Shown: one piece after another, positions 1-8,784 of the stretch
How positions within the stretch are numbered: the first letter of the stretch is position 1
How the letters are laid out: each line of letters begins with the position of its first letter
DNA from: Gemmatimonadales bacterium
GTDB lineage: Bacteria > Gemmatimonadota > Gemmatimonadetes > Longimicrobiales > Gaopeijiaceae
Direction of reading: 5' to 3'
Length of the DNA stretch: 38,375 nt
NCBI GenBank assembly: GCA_007692665.1
Contig: REBP01000123.1
Span: 1 to 38,375 of the forward strand
Program-made: the position numbers and the translations under genes
The notes under the pieces: generated by a model
Told to the model about the DNA's origin: nothing
Databases searched by the model: none
What the model saw: the letters and a program-made list of their open reading frames with translations, nothing else

Positions 1-308
1 AACATGCCCAGGACGAGGGCGTGGAAGGCTGCCTCGGCCAGGGGCCCCACCCGGGTGCGGGGGGCCCCGATTCGGCCGGCGGGGACGGGTCGGGCCAGGA
101 GAACGAGGAAGACGGCGACGAAGGCCCACCCCAGCAGCGCCACGTGGGAGTGGGCATGGAGCAGGTACCGGCCGTCGAACAGCGGTCTGCCGGCACCGGT
201 CCACTGGTACCGGAGGAGCACGCCGGAGGCCAGGGTCAGCACCAGGTACGCCCAGGCGGCGAGGCGCCACCTGCGGAGCGATCGCCCGCCGACCCGATCT
301 AACCGAAT
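1..308 (-). CDS. Conserved integral membrane protein, partial (runs off left edge)
   Basis: The minus-strand frame stays open from just after the receiver gene's stop to the window edge and gives about 100 residues. It shows a hydrophobic helix (near RLAAWAYLVLTLASGVLLRY), then a conserved-looking HAHSHVALLGW stretch that begins a second helix (VALLGWAFVAVFLVLL). A His-rich start of a membrane helix recalls the cytochrome-oxidase-subunit-I-like membrane proteins of Bacteroidota-type genomes; that link is from memory and tentative. The start is unclear. No ATG, GTG or TTG occurs before the first helix, and the first in-frame GTG (242-240) would cut that helix. The coordinate given assumes a rare ATT start at 308 behind a G-rich stretch. 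The gene follows the receiver gene in the same frame, directly after its TAG. The C-terminus is missing. Confidence 0.62.
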   Translation of the reverse strand, partial: MRLDRVGGRSLRRWRLAAWAYLVLTLASGVLLRYQWTGAGRPLFDGRYLLHAHSHVALLGWAFVAVFLVLLARPVPAGRIGAPRTRVGPLAEAAFHALVLGM

Positions 309-317
309 GACCTGCCC

Positions 318-701
318 CTACTCCGAAAACAGCGCGATCGCGCGCAGCAGTTCCTCGATCCGGAACGGCTTGCGGAGGAAGAGGTCGGCCCCGTCCTGGC
401 CGGGAAGCCGGGAGGCAGGTTCCGAACTCATGAGGATGATGGGAAGATGCTCCCACTCGGCATGGTCGCGGATGGCCAGGATCAGTTCGTCGCCTCCGAC
501 GAAGGGCATGTAGTAGTCGGTGAGGACCAGGTCCGGCAGCCCCTCCCGGAGACAGTCGATGGCCTGCCTCCCGTGCCCCGCCGTGGCGACGTCAAAGCCC
601 TCCATCTCGAGAAGGATGCCCAGCAGCGACCTGAAGCTGGACTCGTCATCCACCACGAGGATGCGCGGCTTCTCGGCGGGGGAGCGGGATCCGACGGTCA
701 T
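318..701 (-). CDS. Stand-alone response-regulator receiver protein
   Basis: 127 residues forming one CheY-like receiver domain and no output domain. Visible landmarks from this start are the acidic pair D18-D19 in LVVDDE, the phosphoacceptor D62 in LVLTDYYMP, the Ser of ILMSSE near 92, and K111 in FLRKPF, so the domain should be phosphorylatable. It probably relays phosphate in a phosphorelay with one of the nearby hybrid kinases. It lies 7 bases after the KaiC-like gene on the same strand, which suggests one operon. An upstream in-frame ATG at 746 would overlap the KaiC-like gene by 38 bases. I chose 701 because it avoids that overlap and removes a proline-rich non-conserved N-terminus, but the ribosome-binding evidence does not settle the matter. 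Confidence 0.88.
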   Translation of the reverse strand: MTVGSRSPAEKPRILVVDDESSFRSLLGILLEMEGFDVATAGHGRQAIDCLREGLPDLVLTDYYMPFVGGDELILAIRDHAEWEHLPIILMSSEPASRLPGQDGADLFLRKPFRIEELLRAIALFSE

Positions 702-708
702 GGCCCGT

Positions 709-2175
709 TCAGCCTGTAACGTCCGCGGAGGATTCCCCGGGGTCATCGTCCCCTTCGGCGAGGCTTCGAACGAACCGGATGCCGCCGCTCCCGATGGTGA
801 ACTCGAACACGCTCGGGTCGAAGTCCTGGTCCCGCGCCTTGATGACCGACAGCGTCCGCCGCATTCGCGTCCGAAGTCCCAGGTAGCGGAGGAGGATGAT
901 GTTCTCGCTCAGGGATGCCTGGTCCCGCAGGGTGAGTGCCAGTTCGCCGCCCATGAGCTGGGGAGCATCGGCGGTCATGAGCGTGGTCACACCGCGTCGC
1001 CGAAGCTGGTGCGAGGCGGCAGCCAGCAGCGGCCCGAGCCGTTCGGGGTAGGTGAGGTTCCGGCTGAGTCCCTGGAGCCCGTCCACGACCAGCCTCCTGA
1101 CGCCCCTGCGCTCGACGGCTTCCAGGATCGACTGCACGAGGATGTCGGCTTCGGTGTCCTCGGAAGCCATCCACATGAAGTCGACCGGCCCCGAGGCGTG
1201 GAGATGCTCCACCCCCAGCCCCAGCTTCATGGACTTGTGCTGGAGGCGCTCCGGCGTTTCCCCGAATCCTGCGTAGAGGCCCGGCTCCTCGGCCGTGCAC
1301 TCACCGAGAAAGCTGAGCCCGAGGCTCGTCTTCCCGGAGCCGGAAGCACCCACGACGATGGTGGTGGAGGCCGAGGGGATTCCCCCACCGAGGATGCGGT
1401 CCAGGTCCGGGACCCCGGAGGGGACGAACTCGCTGGGAGCCGGATAGGGCTCGGAGGGCAGGCTCTCGAGGCGCGGCAGGATCCGGATGCCGTCGTCGCT
1501 GATGCCTGCCACATGGGGGCCGCCGATGAAACCGCTCCCCCGGAACTTGCGAACGGTCAGTTCCCGTACCCACCGGTGCCCGTCGCTCCGGCTGTCGAGC
1601 CGTATCCACCCGTCCACCATCGTGTAGTGGGGGAGCCGGGAGTCGTATTCGCGGCTGGTCAGGAGCAGGACGGTGCACCCGAGGAGCGACGACATCGACT
1701 CCAGCTCATTGATGAAGGTTCGGAATTCGGCCCTTGATCCCGCGTGGTCCTCGATGACGTACACGCCATCGATCACGAGGAGCGATGCAGAGGACCGGGA
1801 ACTCTCCGACCGGATCAACTTGAGAATGCCCCGGAGCCCCTCGGTGTTCAGGACGTCGAACCCGCTCATGAAGCGCAGGTGTGCGTCCACGATCTCCTGG
1901 CTGAAGAACGACATGCCCCCGATGTTCCGCAGCATCCGGTGGTGGTCTTCGGCGAGGAGGGTCATGTAGAGCATCGTTTCGCCCTGCCTGGCCCGGTGGA
2001 ACCCGATCTGGTTGGCGAGCAGGGTCTTCCCGGCCCCCGGGGGGCCCTCGAGGATGTAGACCGAATCACGGAGCAGGCCCCCGGAAAGCACGAGATCCAG
2101 CCCAGGCACACCCGTCGGCATCCACGGTGTGGGGTTCGACTTCGCTTCTGCACGCTCGGGACCCGTCGTCGTCAT
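709..2175 (-). CDS. KaiC-like two-domain RecA-fold ATPase
   Basis: 488 residues with two tandem KaiC/RadA-type ATPase domains. Domain 1 (about 18-245) has Walker A GPPGAGKT at 44-51 and Walker B LLVIDG. Domain 2 (about 246-475) has Walker A GASGSGKT at 276-283 and Walker B RLVVDG. Each domain opens with the family's PTGVPGLD / PSGVPDLD signature. The length is close to cyanobacterial KaiC (about 519), but no kaiA or kaiB is in the window, so this is a KaiC-like signalling ATPase and not a demonstrated clock protein. The region equivalent to the KaiC phosphosites (before NIILLRYL) holds Ser residues but not the cyanobacterial Ser-Thr pair, judged by eye. A GGGAG ribosome-binding site stands 6 bases before the ATG. 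Its neighbours, a hybrid kinase upstream and a receiver downstream, point to two-component-linked output. Confidence 0.9.
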   Translation of the reverse strand: MTTTGPERAEAKSNPTPWMPTGVPGLDLVLSGGLLRDSVYILEGPPGAGKTLLANQIGFHRARQGETMLYMTLLAEDHHRMLRNIGGMSFFSQEIVDAHLRFMSGFDVLNTEGLRGILKLIRSESSRSSASLLVIDGVYVIEDHAGSRAEFRTFINELESMSSLLGCTVLLLTSREYDSRLPHYTMVDGWIRLDSRSDGHRWVRELTVRKFRGSGFIGGPHVAGISDDGIRILPRLESLPSEPYPAPSEFVPSGVPDLDRILGGGIPSASTTIVVGASGSGKTSLGLSFLGECTAEEPGLYAGFGETPERLQHKSMKLGLGVEHLHASGPVDFMWMASEDTEADILVQSILEAVERRGVRRLVVDGLQGLSRNLTYPERLGPLLAAASHQLRRRGVTTLMTADAPQLMGGELALTLRDQASLSENIILLRYLGLRTRMRRTLSVIKARDQDFDPSVFEFTIGSGGIRFVRSLAEGDDDPGESSADVTG

Positions 2176-2317
2176 CTGCTACTCCCTTTTCGATCTGTCT
2201 GGCCGATGGGTGCGGTCGCCGCGATCCGTCCGGGAAGGATGAAGGGATCAACTTCGAAATGCAATTCCGGTGCCGCCCCCGAAGGCTGAGCTGGTAACCG
2301 GGCGGAGTCGCTCGGGA

Positions 2318-4246
2318 TCACCTGACGCCGGCAACGAGCCGCTCCAGGATCGTGGGGTCGACAGGCTTGGTGAGATGGTGATCGAAGCCCGCTTCGCGCG
2401 CGACTTCCTTGTCTCGTTCCTGGCCCCACCCGGTCATGGCGATGAGTTCGACGTCTCTTCCCCAGGCGCTGCGGCGGATCCGCCGCGCGACCTCGTAGCC
2501 ATCCATTTCCGGGAGACCGATGTCGAGGATGACCACCTCCGGTCGCACCGCCACTCCGACCTCGAGCGCGGCCTTTCCGTCCTTGGCGGTGTGCACGCCG
2601 TGCCCGCGGGCCTGCAGGAAGATCTCGACGGAGTGCAGGACATCGGGGCTGTCGTCCACCACGAGAACGCGGCGGACTTCGCCGGCGGCGTCCACGCCCG
2701 TGGACGCGACCGCCCCTCGCACAGGCGCGCTCGAGAACTCCTCCGGCAGGGCGGGAATCCGGACGGTAAAGCTGCTTCCCCGTCCCGGCGCGCTGTCGAC
2801 GGAGACCTCGCCGTCGTGCAGCTGCACGAGCATCCTCACCAGCGGAAGGCCGATCCCGAGGCCTCCGGTGGGCGACCTTCCGGGCTCCCGCGTCTCCTGC
2901 GCGAACATCTCGAAGATGCGCGCCTGGTCGGCCGGCCTTATCCCCGGACCGGTATCCTCGACCCGGATGAGCGCGACATCGCTGTCAGGGTCCCGCCAGG
3001 CGGCGATGTGCACGGATCCGCGGTCCGTGAACTTGAACGCGTTGGAAAGGAGGTTGCTCACGACCTGGGAGAGTCGAACCGGATCCGCCTCGAGGGTGAT
3101 CGGGCGCTCCGGAAAGCTGACTTCGAATCGCAGCCGCTCCCGATCGGGGTCGGGTCCCGCGACCTCGATGGCGTGGGCAAGGAGCATGGCGAGGTCGATG
3201 CGCTCCTTCTTCAGGATGATCTTCCCCCGGGTGATCCGGCTTACATCCAGCAGGTCGTCGATCAACCGCGACATGTCGGTGGTCTGCCGCTCGATGATTC
3301 CCACGAGAGCGTCGAACCGATCGGGCTGGTGGCGGACCTGGGGGAGGGCGCTAGCGGCCATCCGGATGGGAGCGAGCGGATTTCGGAGCTCGTGGGAGAG
3401 CGTGGCGATGAATTCGTCCTTCCGCCGATCCGCCTCTTTCGTCGCCCTCTCGGCCAGCTCCTGCTCGGTCACGTCCTGGGCCGTCCCGACGACGCGGGTC
3501 GCGGTGCCGTCGACGAACGTCGTGGAGCCGGTGACCTCGAGGCACCGAATCGATCCATCTCTGCGGCTCACCACCCGATACCGAGCGCGGTACCGGCCCT
3601 CACCTTCCGGGTCGACGGCCCGTCGAAGCGCCGCCCGTGCGCCCTCCGCATCGTCCGGGTGCAGGCAGGCTCGCCAGAGCTTGTAGGTGATCGGCGTCTC
3701 CGGCCCGACCCCGAAGAACTCCCGGGTACGTCGATCCCACCACACCCTGCCCGAGGGAAGGTCGAGGTCGTGGAGCCCGATCTGCGCGGCCTCCGTGACA
3801 ATGCGCAGCCTCTCTTCGGAGTCCCGCAGCTCGGCGCCCCGAGCCTCGAGTGCGGTGATGTCACGAGCGGTACCGGCAACCAGATCGACGTCGCCGCTTC
3901 CGTTCAGCACCGGCGCAAAGGTGTAGTCCCAGGACCGGGGGCCGAGCGTCGCGTGCGGGAACGTGGACTCCCCACGGATCTGCCGCCCTGTGGCGACGAC
4001 GTGAGCGATCTCCCGCTCGTGGGCTTCGGCGAGTCGGGGACCGTAGCCGAGCTCCAGAAACGTTCTTCCGAGGGCGTCCTCGAGGGTGCGCCCCCACACC
4101 TCGAGAAGGGCCTCGTTCGCGAACACGCAGCGACAGTCCAGGTCGAAGGCGCAGACGGGTTCCGGCGTGCTCGAGATGATCGTCTCGAGGAGCCTCCGTC
4201 TTCGCTCGCGTTCGGCAGCCGAGTTGACGAGGGGAAGATCGGTCAT
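2318..4246 (-). CDS. Hybrid sensor histidine kinase (PAS-PAS-HisKA-HATPase-REC)
   Basis: 642 residues with no membrane helix, so a cytoplasmic sensor. Order by eye: PAS (about 18-140), a second PAS with PAC end (about 145-265, ending GTAQDVTEQE), HisKA dimerisation helix with phosphoacceptor H285 in SHELRNPL, HATPase with N box (SNLLSNAFKFT), G1 DTGPGI and G2 GGLGIGLPLV, then a C-terminal receiver with phosphoacceptor D575 in VILDIGLPEMDG and Lys in HLTKPVD. All catalytic motifs look intact. The gene is first in an apparent run with the KaiC-like ATPase (142-base gap) and the stand-alone receiver. A plausible sigma-70-type promoter lies about 95 bases upstream. The ATG at 4246 has no strong Shine-Dalgarno sequence, so the start is moderately sure. 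The ligand sensed by the PAS domains cannot be told. Confidence 0.93.
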   Translation of the reverse strand: MTDLPLVNSAAERERRRRLLETIISSTPEPVCAFDLDCRCVFANEALLEVWGRTLEDALGRTFLELGYGPRLAEAHEREIAHVVATGRQIRGESTFPHATLGPRSWDYTFAPVLNGSGDVDLVAGTARDITALEARGAELRDSEERLRIVTEAAQIGLHDLDLPSGRVWWDRRTREFFGVGPETPITYKLWRACLHPDDAEGARAALRRAVDPEGEGRYRARYRVVSRRDGSIRCLEVTGSTTFVDGTATRVVGTAQDVTEQELAERATKEADRRKDEFIATLSHELRNPLAPIRMAASALPQVRHQPDRFDALVGIIERQTTDMSRLIDDLLDVSRITRGKIILKKERIDLAMLLAHAIEVAGPDPDRERLRFEVSFPERPITLEADPVRLSQVVSNLLSNAFKFTDRGSVHIAAWRDPDSDVALIRVEDTGPGIRPADQARIFEMFAQETREPGRSPTGGLGIGLPLVRMLVQLHDGEVSVDSAPGRGSSFTVRIPALPEEFSSAPVRGAVASTGVDAAGEVRRVLVVDDSPDVLHSVEIFLQARGHGVHTAKDGKAALEVGVAVRPEVVILDIGLPEMDGYEVARRIRRSAWGRDVELIAMTGWGQERDKEVAREAGFDHHLTKPVDPTILERLVAGVR

Positions 4247-4644
4247 GGGATCACGTCCATGAGCAAGTGCCAGGGCTTCTCAGGATCCCGTCACCGTGGC
4301 CTGAAACTGGGCACCCGTGATCCCGGGGTATCCTTGACCGTACAATAACCGCCACTTCTTCCACTGTCCAACCTCCGGGTCGCGCCGGCGGGCCCTGGGG
4401 AACGCCCAGGAACGCGAAAAAGGACGAATCGTACTTTGACAAATCCTGGCCTCCTGGAGAGTTTCGGATGCGTCCGGGCAGGAAGGGCGGCCCCCGCGTC
4501 CCGGAGCAACTCTGGAACAGACATTGCGGGGGCAAGGAGCGAGGGGCCGACCCCCCCCTGACGTCCATCGGCAGCTTTCCGGCTGCTGCCGGCTGGGCAC
4601 CGCGAGATGTACCCCATGTCCACTCCCTCCGCTGCAGGAGTGCC
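4247..4644. other. Divergent intergenic region (398 bases) between signalling genes
   Basis: No convincing gene. On plus, an upstream extension of the 4645 frame stays open from 4468, but its composition is unlike the protein proper and the AGGAG before 4645 argues against using it. The region holds the minus-strand promoter candidate, a plus-strand TTGACA at 4436-4441 without a good -10 partner, and a small hairpin (CCTGGG/CCCAGG, 4394-4410, 5-base loop). It probably carries the divergent control of both transcription units. Confidence 0.5.
4342..4371 (-). promoter_or_regulatory. Candidate promoter for the hybrid-kinase/KaiC-like operon
   Basis: On the minus strand TTGGAC (4371-4366) is separated by 18 bases from TATTGT (4347-4342), a fair match to -35/-10 hexamers, in the gap between divergent signalling genes. 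It would give a leader of roughly 90 bases before the ATG at 4246. Predicted by eye only. Confidence 0.35.
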
Positions 4645-7059
4645 ATGAAGACCTATTCCGACCCGGGTGAGCAGGACCCACGGCGCCGGCGCCCGGACCG
4701 CATCCCCCAGGACCCCTACCTCGCCTGGCTCGAAGGGGCGCTGGAGGAAGGGAAGGCAGACCTGCGCGAGCGGATGAAAGAACTCTCCTGCCTCTTCGCG
4801 GTGGACCGCGCGCTTCGTCGAGGCGACCCCGAGTGGCGAGTCTCCCTTCAGGAGGTTGTCGATGTGCTCCCCTCCGGGTTTCGTCTGAACCCTGCCCCGG
4901 GAGCCCGCATCCGGCTCGGCACCGAGGAGGTGGTCACGAGCGGGTTCCGGTCCACGGAGTGGAACATGACCCGGCGCATCGTGGCCGACGACAGGGAACT
5001 CGGCGAGGTCGAGGTCGCCCGCTCCCGTCCGCCTCCGGGTGGGGACGCGCCGTTCTCCCTGGAGGAAGCCAACCTCTTCGCAAGCGTGGCCGATCGCCTG
5101 GGCGAGGCCATGGGGCGCATCCACGCCGAGGAAAGCCTCCGGCAGGGCGAGATGTTTCAGAGGGCACTGATCCGTGCCTCGCCCATCCCCCTCTTCAGCA
5201 TCGACACCGAGGGCTCGGTCGTCGTGTGGAACCCGGCGGCGGAACGGGTCTTCGGGTGGTCCTCGGAGGAAGTCTGCGGAAATCCCCTTCCCATCCTGGG
5301 CGAGGCCGATACCGAGGCGTTCATCGGGATGAGGCGCCGCGCCGCCGACGGCGAGACCCTCACCGGCGTTCCGTTCACCTGCCACCGGCACGACGGGAGC
5401 CCCGCCCCCGTGCTGCTCTCCATCTCCCCGGTACGGCTCCCCTTCGACGACGCGGGGCCCCGGGCCATTCTCTTCGCCGTCCAGGACCTGGACGACGCGG
5501 AGAGCGTCGAGAAGACGAACCGGCTCCAGGCGAGGCTCCTCGACTCCGTGGGGCAGGCGGTCATCGCCACCGACCTGGAGGGGCGCATCACCTACTGGAA
5601 CAGGGCTGCCGAGTCCATCTACGGCTGGCCTTCCACCGAGGCGCTGGGCCGCGACATCCTTGACCTGGTCCCGTCCGTGGAGGCCCACCGCGAGGCGGGA
5701 GAAGTCATGGAAACCCTCCGGAGGGGCGAGCGGTGGACCGGCCGGATGGAGGTGCGGCGGAGGGACGGCTCGACCTTCCCCGCCCTCGTCACCAACGCGC
5801 CGATCCACGATGCGCACGACCGCCTCGTGGGCGTGGTCGGCGTGTCCACGGACATCAGCCAGGTCCGGGAGCTTGAGGCCCAGCTCCGCCATTCCCAGAA
5901 GATGCAGGCGCTCGGGGGCCTGGCGGGTGCCATCGCCCACGACTTCAACAACCTGCTGACGGTGATCCAGGGACACACCGAGATGCTCGCGCACGACCTT
6001 CCCCGGAACTCCCTCTTCAGGGAAGACATGCAGGAGATCATCGCCGCCACGCACCGCGCCACGCGGCTGACACGACCCCTTCTTGCCCTGAGCCGCCGAC
6101 AGGTCATGGAAGAGATCGTTCTCGACCTGGGCAAGTCGCTCGCCGACATCGAGCCCCTCCTGCGGCGGCTGATCCCCAGCCGGATCCAGGTCGAGGTGAA
6201 CCTCGTCGGGAAACGGGCAACGGTGTACGCCGATCCCTCGCAGGTGGACCAGGTCATCATGAACCTGGTGGTGAATGCCGTGGATGCGGTGAAGGGGGTG
6301 GGAGAGATCCGGCTCGGCGTCGACCGGTGCACGATCACCCCCGAATCCGCGGTCACAGGCCCCTGGGAGGCACCGCCGGGAACCTACGCCCGCCTCACCG
6401 TGGCGGACACGGGCGAGGGGATGACCGCCGACCTCGCGGAGCGGGTCTTCGAGCCCTTCTTCACCACGAAGCCGCCGGGGCAGGGAACCGGGCTCGGGCT
6501 GAGCACGGTCTTCGGGATCGTGAAGCAGGGGCGGGGGCACGTCCTGCTGACCTCCGAGCCGGGCGAGGGCACCACCTTCGAGATCCTCTGGCCCCTCGTC
6601 GAGGCCCCCGGCGCTGTCGAAAGCGCCGCGAAGGCAGGCGCCGGGAACTCCTCCGGGAGCGGCCGCGACCGGGACGAAATCCGCCTGACGGAGGGTGCCG
6701 CCACGGTACTCGTCGTGGACGACGACCCCGGGTTCCGTGCCGTGGTCCAGCGGATGCTGGAGCGGTCGGGCTACCGGGCCGTGACCGCCACCAACGGTCG
6801 GGAAGCCGTCGACATGCTCAGCGGGGAAGCCGAAGGTATCGTGCTGGTTCTGAGTGACGTGGTGATGCCGCTGATGGGAGGCTCCGCCCTCCTCGAGTAT
6901 CTCGAGGAGACAGGCCCCGGGGTCCCCATTGTCCTGACGTCGGGCCATCCCGACCGCGAACTCCCCGAGGACGTCCGCCGCCGGGCAGCCGGCTTTCTCC
7001 GGAAGCCCTTCGGTCCGGCAGGGCTGCTCCGGGTCGTTCGCGAGGCACTGGACAGGTGA
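4645..7059 (+). CDS. Hybrid sensor histidine kinase (GAF-like-PAS-PAS-HisKA-HATPase-REC)
   Basis: 804 residues, soluble. The N-terminal part (about 40-165) resembles the GAF-like module found at the head of many kinases (LFAVDRAL, a hydrophobic strand set, then a coiled helix). Two PAS domains follow (about 170-290 and 295-415). The dimerisation helix carries H432 in AIAHDFNNLL, the type usual in hybrid kinases. The HATPase domain has an N box (NLVVNAVDAV), G1 (DTGEGM), an F box (FEPFFTTK) and G2 (GTGLGLSTV). The receiver has the acidic cluster at 692-694, phosphoacceptor D738 in VLSDVVMP and K787 in FLRKPF, all intact. The start is set at 4645 by AGGAG at 4636-4640. A related kinase follows in the same direction after 185 bases, so the two may share signals or transcription. 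Confidence 0.92.
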   Translation: MKTYSDPGEQDPRRRRPDRIPQDPYLAWLEGALEEGKADLRERMKELSCLFAVDRALRRGDPEWRVSLQEVVDVLPSGFRLNPAPGARIRLGTEEVVTSGFRSTEWNMTRRIVADDRELGEVEVARSRPPPGGDAPFSLEEANLFASVADRLGEAMGRIHAEESLRQGEMFQRALIRASPIPLFSIDTEGSVVVWNPAAERVFGWSSEEVCGNPLPILGEADTEAFIGMRRRAADGETLTGVPFTCHRHDGSPAPVLLSISPVRLPFDDAGPRAILFAVQDLDDAESVEKTNRLQARLLDSVGQAVIATDLEGRITYWNRAAESIYGWPSTEALGRDILDLVPSVEAHREAGEVMETLRRGERWTGRMEVRRRDGSTFPALVTNAPIHDAHDRLVGVVGVSTDISQVRELEAQLRHSQKMQALGGLAGAIAHDFNNLLTVIQGHTEMLAHDLPRNSLFREDMQEIIAATHRATRLTRPLLALSRRQVMEEIVLDLGKSLADIEPLLRRLIPSRIQVEVNLVGKRATVYADPSQVDQVIMNLVVNAVDAVKGVGEIRLGVDRCTITPESAVTGPWEAPPGTYARLTVADTGEGMTADLAERVFEPFFTTKPPGQGTGLGLSTVFGIVKQGRGHVLLTSEPGEGTTFEILWPLVEAPGAVESAAKAGAGNSSGSGRDRDEIRLTEGAATVLVVDDDPGFRAVVQRMLERSGYRAVTATNGREAVDMLSGEAEGIVLVLSDVVMPLMGGSALLEYLEETGPGVPIVLTSGHPDRELPEDVRRRAAGFLRKPFGPAGLLRVVREALDR

Positions 7060-7244
7060 CTCCTCGTGGAACAGCGGCAAGGTCCGGATGGCTTGTGCGA
7101 CGGGCCGGTTGTGGCAATTGTCGGAGGACCCTGCCATCCTTCCTCGAGCCTCGCGTCGGAACCTCCCCCGCCTCCCGCCGCCGCATGCCACCCCCGAGGC
7201 ATCATGTCCCCGCCCGCCCCGGGCACTCCACCCCGGAGTTGCCG

Positions 7245-8759
7245 ATGATCCCCCCGGCCCCCTTCGTCATCGAGGACTTCCGGCAGGTCTACGAGGCCGT
7301 GGCCCTCCCCGTCCTGATCATCGATCACGCGACCTGGCGCATCCTGGCCGTGAACAAGGCGGCCGTCGAGCAGTACGGGTACGAGAGGGAGGAGTTCGTC
7401 GGCCTTCCGGTGCTCGAGGTGCGTCCCCCCGAGGGCCGGGCGGATGCCCGGCGGGTCATGTCCGAGATCCCGCACGGATTCTGGAAGACCACCGTCGTGC
7501 AGCACGTGCGGAAGGACGGATCGGTGTTCAGCGCCGATGTCTGGTCGCGGGACACGGTCGTGGACGGGCGGAACGTGCGGATCGCCACGATCCACGAGGT
7601 GACGGAACGTCTCCAGATCCAGCAGGAGCTGCAGCAGGCGCAGAAGATGGAGGTCGTGGGCCGGCTCGCCGGCGGCGTTGCCCACGACGTCAACAATGCC
7701 CTCACCGCCATCACCGGCGGCCTGAACCTCCTGATGGAGGATTTCCGGGGCGACCCGGACACCAGGACCCAGCTCGAGGAGATTCTCGCGGCATCCCACC
7801 GGGTGGCCCTCCTCACCCGCGGTCTCATGGCCTTCAGTCGGCAGCAGGTCATGCGCGCCGAAGTCTGCTCCCTCGCCGAGGTGGTGGAGAGCAGTGTCGC
7901 CCTTCTGCACCGTGTCCTCGAGCGTCGGGTCGAACTCCGGACCCGGATCTCACCCGGACTCTGGCCGGTGCGCATCGACCCGGTTCAGTTCGAGCAGGTG
8001 ATCATGAACCTCGCCGTGAACGCCCAGGATGCCATGCCCGCGGGGGGCACCCTCGTTCTGGCCACGGAAAATGTGACCATTTCCCGGAAGGATGCTTCCG
8101 AGGATCCAGGGGTGCCTGCCGGGGACTACGCCGTGCTCACCGTCCGTGACACCGGGACCGGCATGGACGAGATCACCCGTGCCCGCATCTTCGAGCCCTT
8201 CTTCACGACGAAGCCGCCTCCGGAAGGAACCGGCCTGGGCCTCTCCATGTCCTACGGGATCGTCCGCCAGAGCGGCGGCTTCATCCGGGTCGAGTCGGAA
8301 GACGGTGTGGGAACGACGTTCCGGATCCTCCTCCCCCGGGCCGACAGGGAGCCCGCGGCGGTCTCGTCCACCCACGGCGCCGCAGCGCGGGGAGCCCGCA
8401 CGGTTCTGGTGGTGGATGGCGACGTCGAGGTTCGGCGTTTCACCTGTCGGGTGCTGGGAGGGCTGGGGTACGCGGTGATCTCGGCCGCCTCCGCCGAGGA
8501 AGCCCTGGCCATGCTGGATGCGTCGGCGGAGACCCCGGTCCTGCTCGTGGTCAGCCTCGGCCTTCCGGACCGGGACGGGGAGGGGCTGGCGGACCGCCTC
8601 CAGGGGGCGGACCCCGGACTCGGCGTCATCTTCCTGTCGGACTACGACCTGGAAGGAGACAGGCTCAAGGCCGTCTCCGGAGGTCGCCAGATCCTGCCCA
8701 GGCCCTTCTCGGTGGGAACGTTGACCGAGGCCGTGCGTCGCGTCCTGAACGACTCCTGA
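7245..8759 (+). CDS. Histidine kinase with a degenerate receiver domain
   Basis: 504 residues: one PAS domain (about 5-125), then a dimerisation helix with H147 in GVAHDVNNAL. Relatives have HDFNNLL, so Phe and Leu of this box are changed, but His is kept. The HATPase domain looks complete (NLAVNAQDAM, DTGTGM, FEPFFTTKPP, GTGLGLSMS). The C-terminal receiver-like domain (about 385-500) is degenerate: the phosphoacceptor position is S437 (VVSLGLPDRDG), the second acidic residue is G392 (VVDGD), and the conserved Lys is R486 (LPRPF). It should not take an aspartyl phosphate and may instead regulate the kinase or bind a partner. The ATG at 7245 has GGAG 7 bases upstream; an open extension to 7056 reads poorly. 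It ends 25 bases from a convergent gene. Confidence 0.9.
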   Translation: MIPPAPFVIEDFRQVYEAVALPVLIIDHATWRILAVNKAAVEQYGYEREEFVGLPVLEVRPPEGRADARRVMSEIPHGFWKTTVVQHVRKDGSVFSADVWSRDTVVDGRNVRIATIHEVTERLQIQQELQQAQKMEVVGRLAGGVAHDVNNALTAITGGLNLLMEDFRGDPDTRTQLEEILAASHRVALLTRGLMAFSRQQVMRAEVCSLAEVVESSVALLHRVLERRVELRTRISPGLWPVRIDPVQFEQVIMNLAVNAQDAMPAGGTLVLATENVTISRKDASEDPGVPAGDYAVLTVRDTGTGMDEITRARIFEPFFTTKPPPEGTGLGLSMSYGIVRQSGGFIRVESEDGVGTTFRILLPRADREPAAVSSTHGAAARGARTVLVVDGDVEVRRFTCRVLGGLGYAVISAASAEEALAMLDASAETPVLLVVSLGLPDRDGEGLADRLQGADPGLGVIFLSDYDLEGDRLKAVSGGRQILPRPFSVGTLTEAVRRVLNDS

Positions 8760-8784
8760 ACCTCCGTTCCTGCGCCGCTCCCCG

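Noticed and set aside
709-2175. A complete circadian kaiABC system
   Set aside because: Only a KaiC-like gene is present; kaiA and kaiB are absent from the window.
2270-4348. 692-residue plus-strand open frame opposite the hybrid kinase
   Set aside because: Arg/Gly/Asp-rich sequence without family features, wholly opposite a kinase with all catalytic motifs; a GC-rich antisense shadow.
4291-7191. 966-residue minus-strand open frame opposite the second hybrid kinase
   Set aside because: Long antisense frames are expected in GC-rich coding DNA; the plus strand encodes clear PAS, HisKA, HATPase and receiver domains.
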